Assembly (NCBI GenBank): GCA_021307315.1
Contig: JAJSPD010000002.1
Span: 1-64,000, forward strand
Origin: Bisporella sp. PMI_857
Taxonomy: Eukaryota > Ascomycota > Leotiomycetes > Helotiales > Helotiaceae
Reading direction: 5' to 3'
DNA: 64,000 nucleotides
Shown: positions 57,542 to 64,000 of the stretch, piece after piece
Position numbering within the stretch: the first letter of the stretch is position 1
How the letters are laid out: each line of letters starts with the position of its first letter
Notes under the pieces: generated by a model
The model's database searches: none
Told to the model about the DNA's origin: nothing
What the model saw: the letters and a program-made list of their open reading frames with translations, nothing else
Made by a program: the position numbers and the translations under genes

Positions 57542-59498
57542 GATGCCGATTTATCAAGCTGAAGGAGGTGGAGTCGAGGGGGAGGGATCGAGGGGGATGA
57601 AGAGTGGTTGACCAAAGGTACAAAGCTCTGCTTATATACCTTCAAGGTACATGGCACATGAATTTGGTTCCCCATCTTTGGAGTTCTCCATCGTGGAGGC
57701 CCCAGAGTATTCAGCGCGCACTGTCTGTGGGGGGAAATATCATCACGAGTCAAGCTCTATCATTAACCTTTAGCCATGCTGCAGATATCTTTCCTACTTT
57801 TTCCATGAAGAACCACAATTGGGCCGAGCCAAGGGGGGCGCGGCTTCGTTCTGCTCCTCTTTTTACTGAACTTCAGGGATTGTTGGCTTAGTGTCCGAAC
57901 AGGCCCATCCACCCAGATATCGGCACAAGTGGCGGGGAATGCCCAGAAAACAAACATCCTCCATAAACCCGTTATTTTCATTGGATTGCACCGACTTGGC
58001 AATGAGATCACGACCGCTGCAAACTGTGAGGTGGAAACAAGCTCTCTGCCATGAAAAGCGGCTTGCCCAGCACCAGTACACAAGAGTGCTTGAATCTCTT
58101 GGGCCGTTGCTTATAGCCACCTTCCAAGACGGGAGCCGTTCTTGACTCGAGTCTTGTTTTTTTTCCTCTGCGCGATGAAAATCCAGTTGCCACCTCGTGA
58201 AGCTGTGTTGGAAAAATTAACAGACAGGAGTTGATATGGCCTAGACTACTGTACAATATCCCTCAGCTCTGCAAACTCTGCTCCACAGCCTCCACCGCTC
58301 CACATTATCGCGAACCGATTCTCAGGCCATCAGCAACTGATTGCAGTCTCTTCAAGCCAAAAGAATGCAATGTTACCCACCATCCACTCTTGGATAGCAC
58401 CGCCCCATGGGGATATCACCGCGACCACTCACATAAGTCATCATATAGCTACATCATGATAGGTCACTGACCGTCATTCCGGCTATTCTTCGCTCGTCCT
58501 TCTCGAAGAAATCTCGGAAACCTGCTTCGGAAACGTGATTATGTCCACAAAATTGGTTAGTTTCCCGACATTCCCATCTCGAGACGGGGATCATGGCGGC
58601 TGTCACCGGTATTCTCCGTTAAGAGCTGGGGCTAGACATATAGTCAAACCGCCAAATTCGTAGGGTTCACGATTTAACATGGAGACTCCCCGGGGATTCT
58701 TGAAGATGGGGAGATCTGCCGATTTCTGACAGATGAAGCATGGAGATTGCACCCGATTTCTTCTCTAGTTTGAGATATATATTGCGGCGTATGCGGCCCC
58801 TCCAGGCCTTAATATTGCATGCCAAGGTGACCAGCGAAAACCGAATTCTTGGTACGCATCCCGTCAGCATTGTTACAAAGGCAATTTTGGCCTATTATGT
58901 ATGCCGGGAGATACGATTTGACATCCAAGTTCTCGTTTCTTTAAGGCATGTCTTTGAGTGGAAATGCTGCCGAGCACCGAGCTGCTATTGAAACATATAT
59001 GCCTAATTCTATTCGGTCTAAAGATTGAGGACGCCAGAAGGAAATGTCCGATTGTACCTTATTTTTTTCTGTCTCATTGCTAGAAGTGATGTGAGATATC
59101 AATGGTTATTCTGACTTAGCAGCAAGCATTTCCTAGTTCTGTTCTTGAACTGGTTCCTCGTTCTCATAGGATTGATTCTCTAACACGAAAGAGGACTCGT
59201 ATGCCTAGTCTGATTATCGAATTTGCGGCAGCGGTAGAACCCATGCTGAAACATGGGAACGAAAGATTGATGTTGATATAAAGACGAAGGAAGGCGTTAC
59301 ATTCTATAAAGCCTCTAATTGGGAGGGCAAGAGCGATATCAGTGCTCCTGTAATAAAGAAGCGCCCTTTGTCCCAACATGTGTAATTAAAAATATTATAC
59401 ATCAATTGATGCACAGCCTTACACCATATCAGATACTGAAATCAATACACACTCCATTTTGACACGAGAACTACAAAATATTGCGTCCAGCCATTGCC
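57542..59498. other. Intergenic 2 kb, nothing recognised
   Basis: It begins with the transporter promoter. ORFs of 80-106 codons on both strands overlap each other between 57600 and 58260 and carry no domain. A CCGCCC/GGGG-type upstream site cannot be assigned with confidence. Confidence 0.4.
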
Positions 59499-60500
59499 AT
59501 GGCAATCTCAGAGAGCGCGCTTATCGTCCATCCTTTCAAATTCCCTCACGCAGACATGCTCGTTGCTGCGATCCATAAGGGAGAGCGTATTACCTTCAGA
59601 ATTTCCTCTTCTGCGCTCATTAAGCAAGTTTCTCCCACTTGAAAACCTAAGAGAGTATTCACTAACCGTCAATCTAGGGGTTCCTGAAACCACCTTATAG
59701 AGCCGAGAAGGGTAATGACGTACCACAAATCGACTTCACCAAAGACAATGGTGATGCCCTTCTGATCCTTCTGAACATTGTACAGCTTGGATTCGGTCCC
59801 ACCCCAGCTGACGGCATACCGTATAGAACACTGCTGGAAGTTGCGTCCTCTGCAATAGGTACGATTGCCATGGCCTGATCCAACCATGGCTGAACAATTG
59901 GACTTCATGGAGGAGAACCGAATGGCGCAACTCGGGTCTAGATCCAGCGGCCAACCGTTCAAGTCCCTCTAGGCAAGCAACGGCAGGCATCTCGAATAAG
60001 AAAATAACTATGCTAGCCAAGGATGATAGGCCGTCAGCTAGGAAGAATCAACGAAAATGGATCTTCATTGCTTGGACATTTGGTCTAGAGGAAGATTTTG
60101 AGGAACTCACCCAGGAGTGGCTACGCGAAGCTACTGTTGGGGAGAACGACGGCTTGATAGAGTTGGAAAGTTTGATCCAAAGACAGAGTTGTCCGGTCCT
60201 CTGCCTCCAGACATCATCAGTAGGTCTATCAATGGCCTCAGCACATGATTGACCGCTTCCATCCCTCATCGCTTTTCTGAAACTTACGCAATAATTCCCT
60301 GGCCGGATTCCGTTATCCAGATCCGAAATGAGAACATGAACAAGCTCATCGATATTCCATACTGAATACTCAAACGATTTCAGCAAGTTGACAAGATCAT
60401 ATGCACACAAGAAGGAGACCCACTCAGCAAATATTGCGACTCCATCGTTCATGGCTCGTTGCTCCGAGCAACGTAGCAATGTTCTCTTCACTCGCGACCA
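59499..60500 (+). pseudogene. BTB/POZ-like protein pseudogene
   Basis: From MAISESALIVHPFKFPHADM the first exon (59499-59627) is followed by a GTTTCT...ATCTAG intron (59628-59677), and the next exon reads FLKPPYRAEK, IDFTKDNGDALLILLNIVQL and LEVASSAI. Near 59856 the frame is lost by one base; the continuation, in another frame, is RYDCHGLIQPWLNNWTSWRR and then KWIFIAWTFGLEEDFEELTQ. A second shift near 60170 leads to PPDIISRSING, and a distant YCDSIVHGSLL lies near 60440. The order matches fungal BTB-like proteins (BTB core, then a Tyr-Asp-Cys motif, a Trp-rich helix and a C-terminal Cys-containing region). Three breaks in about 1 kb make it a decayed copy. Confidence 0.6.
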
Positions 60501-61603
60501 ATAAGCAGGTCTAGGTGGTGGCGTGAAACATAACTTAAAGTTTTAGTCCATAGCATATTAACTCTCCTGCCTGCGGGGGTCCTTGGGTTACCCAAGGTAT
60601 CCAAATCAGAGCAGGTACGAATGCTAGACAGCCATTTTGATTGTACACGGTTCGATATCGAAAAACGAGTGGATGTGCTTATGAGGAACTTGCCGAGTCC
60701 TGTGCTGGAGAGCCATACTCAATATATGCGCTAAGCAAGAGGCCTGGAACCATAATGGAGTATGCGATATTATGAAGGTAAGTGGACGTGTGGCGGCCTA
60801 GGCAACATCATATTCTATCAATGTTGGTTCCGCTTGTCCTTCTCAAGGCTAATTTTCCGCCGAGTGTACAATTACAATAGCGTTTATTTATAACCACTAA
60901 GAGCGAATCCTAACCTTGACCTTACACACCATCGTCTTCTTGTGCGGCCTATCCATATAGTATGACACCTGTGTAGTACATGTTCCGTCTCATTCTAGCT
61001 AAGCATTAGAGCATGGCGCACCGTAAAGTCTGGTATATAACCGTTCAATTTCAATGTGTTATACACACCTATGCATTAGCACGTATCATGAATCGAGATA
61101 TCTTGGCTTGAAATGAGAAAGGCCCAAGCCCATCAGGTTCTCATGGGGTAGTGGCTAATTGTGATAATTCGGTCCTGCATATAATCCTTAATGGTAGTTG
61201 TCGAGGAAGTGACTAATGAGCGTAAACCTGATGGTCGTAAAGTTGAAGCCTCCTGGAGAATAAACATGCCAGGCAGAATCAGTAAGCTAGGAAGCGCTGG
61301 ATTATCACCTAATATTTTCTGCGGCTACTCCAACGCATTTCGCCAAGGCGCTGCTGTACTGTGGAGTGCCAGATATTAAAAAGGAAAACGCGCTAGACGA
61401 GATTGAGGAGGTTGGTCTGGACTACGCTCGCGTAGGAGCACGCTAAACGAGTAGAGGTGGGAAAGTGGAATGTATTTTTCAATTGGTAGCCATGGCTGGA
61501 GATAGTACTGAGCTTTCTCCCGACTCCGATGATTCAATGTTCCATATATATTAATACATTATATACTATCCTTCTGACATATACCTTAAATATTTCGACA
61601 TAT
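60501..61603. other. Intergenic 1.1 kb
   Basis: A short plus-strand segment near 61355-61450 reads VPDIKKENALDEIEEVGLDY, which looks protein-like but has no start or context. No other signal is seen. Confidence 0.35.
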
Positions 61604-63245
61604 CTACAGCTTTTCGTTGTTCAACCAAGTTTGGACCATACGCAGAGCTTCCTCAGGCTTATCGTACGGTACCTGAAATATGCCGGGTCAGCTCCGCCTC
61701 AAAGATAGCTTTGCCTTACAGATTGATCCAGAGTAATGAAAATTGTGAAGTAGAGAACAGCATGGCGACTTACCATATGACCTGCAGCCGAAACACGAAC
61801 ATATCTCAGATTTTCAAATTCCCAAGTCAGGCCGCCGATCCATTCTTGCTGTAGATACCGGGAAGCATGGCGATATCCGTATGATCCGCTCCATTCAAGC
61901 GCGTCTAGGAATCTCTCGTTGCCGACAAAATTACAAATCCAGTCATATGTGCCCTATAACGTCAAACATTGGAATTGTCATGATGGAGGCGATGCTTACC
62001 ACATACATCAGCACTCTCAAGCCCTGATTCAACAGTGCGGCTACCTCGCCTGTGGTGGGATAGTAGAAGTCCCCAACTTTGGCATAACTGTTGCCTACCT
62101 TACTTGAGCAAGCATGGAACTTCCTGAAATCTTCAGGGATGCCCAGGGCTTCGCGAATCGAGGCAGAGTTGAGATAGGCGGTGATGGAGCTCTCAATTGG
62201 ATAACACAACTCTCCCTCGCACGGTTTACTGACATCATAGAAGTTGAGTCCACTTTCTACGAATGGCTGCATAAACTTTTGCGCACAGAATTTTGTAGCA
62301 ACCTCGCCAATAAGGTTGTCCTGGTATTCGTACGCTGCCTTCCAGAGACGCTCACAACGTGTCACGTGTTTGCTCATCTCTTTGCAAATATCATCCTTGA
62401 GTAATGGCCCAATGCCAGTGACGTTTGTACAAGAGATATCCCAGCTTGAAGTTGCTTGATGGGCTTCATCATAGATTCCATTACCGATCATCACGCTCCT
62501 TAGCGGTACTTGCTTTTCCGGTGCGATCTTGGCGTTTTCATCGAGGATGTGCTTCGCGAAGATGGGGATATAGTGGCCGCCGTAGCTCTCACCTGCAATG
62601 TGATATGGCAGAGCTCTTGATTCTGGGAATGTTTGATACCATATTTGCATGAAGGCAAAACTATTTGTGTCAGCTGATAGGGGACAGTATGAAAGGAAGA
62701 AATACAGCCACATACACGTCTTCAGCCGCTGCAAACGTTCCGTTAGCTTCAATGCCATGCCCCTTATCCGCATACGAAAATCCAACTCCAATTGGCTGAT
62801 CCAGGAAGAAGACTGATGCTTCCTCAATCCACGACGCTGGATTCGGGTCGGTGCTGTTCCCAGCTTCGTTGACTCTGCAAGGTCCCAACTCCATAAACAG
62901 TCCGGTCATAGAAGAGCATCCTGGGCCCCCATTAATCCACATAATCAGAGGATCAGTTGCGGGAGCTTTTCTGCTCTCGAAGTAGTAGAAGTAAAAATGT
63001 TTCCAGTCGCCGATTGAAAGATACCCCGAGAAACCTTTGGTGGCGCCATTACACACGGCATCTGATGGATCATGTGCCTTTAGGGATATCTTGTGGTTGG
63101 GGTGATCTTTGTGGGTTAATACCGAGAATTCATCGGAATTGAGTAGATTGGGCCGTGGTTCGGAGGGCAAGGAAGGTGAAGGCGTGAGCGGAATCTGGCC
63201 CCCAGAAACCAGTCCAACGACCGTGAGAAGACTAAATATCCTCAT
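61604..63245 (-). CDS. Secreted serine carboxypeptidase (S10), 4 exons
   Basis: Exons are 62716-63245, 62000-62660, 61774-61953 and 61604-61672, with GT-AG introns of 55, 46 and 101 bp; 479 residues. The N-terminal MRIFSLLTVVGLVSGGQ is a signal peptide. The S10 family is clear: WINGGPGCSSMTGLF (oxyanion and substrate carboxylate site), IAGESYGGHYIP (nucleophile Ser202), YDWICNFVGN (Asp401) and SAAGHMVPYDKP (His456, completed across intron 3). It cleaves single C-terminal amino acids from peptides, at acidic pH in known members, in the vacuole or outside the cell; several N-x-S/T sites fit a secreted glycoprotein. The upstream Mets of the longer ORF are in 5' UTR. With the M28 aminopeptidase it would digest peptides from the other end. 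Confidence 0.92.
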
Positions 63246-64000
63246 AGTATACAAATAGTTCAGACAACTGACGAAACGATAATAAACAAAAGCGAAGGGA
63301 TTCCAAAGATGAGCTTTCGTTGATGTTGATCGTATAAGTGGGGCTTTCCAAATGGGGCAGCTCGCTCGCTCCTTGTCGGCTACTCTGACCATCAAGGCTA
63401 CGAACTAATCCATCCTCCACTATTAGCATTGATATTTAAAAATGACGCTCACACTTTTTGGTTAGCATTGAGACAGCGACAGTCACTGGTCTCAGGAGCC
63501 TACGAAGCAGTGTCTGCTAAACAAGCCAAGGATGGCGCCGGGCTAACCACAATCCGTAATATCATGTCCTGCGAAATGAGGGATTAAAAAAAGTTGATCT
63601 AACCTTTTACTGAGCCGTAGACGTTCAATATTAGTAGAGAATATACCTCTAGGGTTTCATGCCATTGGAAACTAGAATACTGCAGGGTCTGATGTATAAG
63701 CCTATCGTTAATGTATCTGAAAAGCCTAGGTCATTTCAGCTCTAGACTCACAATGCTTTAGGACTGTTATGGCATCACTTTTATGCCTGTCGTGCTCACA
63801 AATGTTCAAAAAGTGTAAATAAAATGATACTTGTCAGTGTGTCATCTTACACTAGACATTCAGCATGTTATTAGCTGTGTCGAAATCATCTTTTTGACAA
63901 CATAGTACATACAAATACCCTTTGGTGTGCCTCTCAGTTCTTTTGATACGCGATGCAATGCAAATATAGCAAATCTAACATTTCGGTTGATCAGAATTTC
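63246..64000. other. Intergenic, promoter side of the carboxypeptidase
   Basis: It is the upstream region of the S10 gene, out to the window edge. Nothing further is recognised. Confidence 0.4.

Overview
The window looks like nuclear DNA of a filamentous ascomycete (Pezizomycotina; Leotiomycetes is my guess from the domain repertoire, an inference). Genes carry many short GT-AG introns of about 42-300 bp. The protein families are fungal (Zn2Cys6 regulator, Clr5-TPR, DUF6594, DUF6590, S10 and M28 secreted peptidases). One end is an AT-rich block of transposon sequence decayed by C-to-T type mutation, as RIP produces.

Layout. 1-5950: RIP-degraded Ty3/Gypsy element on the minus strand with a better preserved LTR at its 5' side. 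5950-11670: gene-poor, with a decayed AFG1-like ATPase pseudogene and weak ORFs. 11670-21531: ordinary genes (an unknown FG/S/T-rich protein, a C2H2 protein with about 15 fingers, an NAD-dependent epimerase-like protein, a 2EXR-like protein, a secreted lactonase-fold protein). 22857-40134: an accessory-looking stretch with a TPR-CHAT protease, an acyl-protein thioesterase-like hydrolase, a DUF6594 gene broken by frameshifts and a partial Copia element, a DUF6590 gene broken by in-frame stops, a two-HKD phospholipase D-family protein and a Clr5-TPR protein. 41800-57541: mostly housekeeping or metabolic genes (Zn2Cys6 regulator, PEX12, RNase H2 subunit C, secreted M28 aminopeptidase, MCM6, coiled-coil proteins, MFS sugar/quinate-type transporter). 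57542-64000: sparse, with a BTB-like pseudogene and an intact secreted serine carboxypeptidase.

How genes may work together. The M28 aminopeptidase and the S10 carboxypeptidase are both predicted secreted and could contribute to external protein digestion, but they lie 12 kb apart and are not a cluster. MCM6 and RNase H2C are DNA replication/repair genes and both have ACGCGT (MCB-type) boxes close upstream of the start codon. The most system-like part is 22.8-40.1 kb. There a caspase-fold CHAT protease with TPR repeats sits among a PLD-family HKD protein, a Clr5-TPR protein and two decayed fungal-specific genes, which is the type of content found in fungal self/non-self or cell-death loci. 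That reading is inference from domain content only.

Gene models were built by reading splice sites by eye and checking that each spliced frame stays open and adds up to whole codons. No similarity search was possible.
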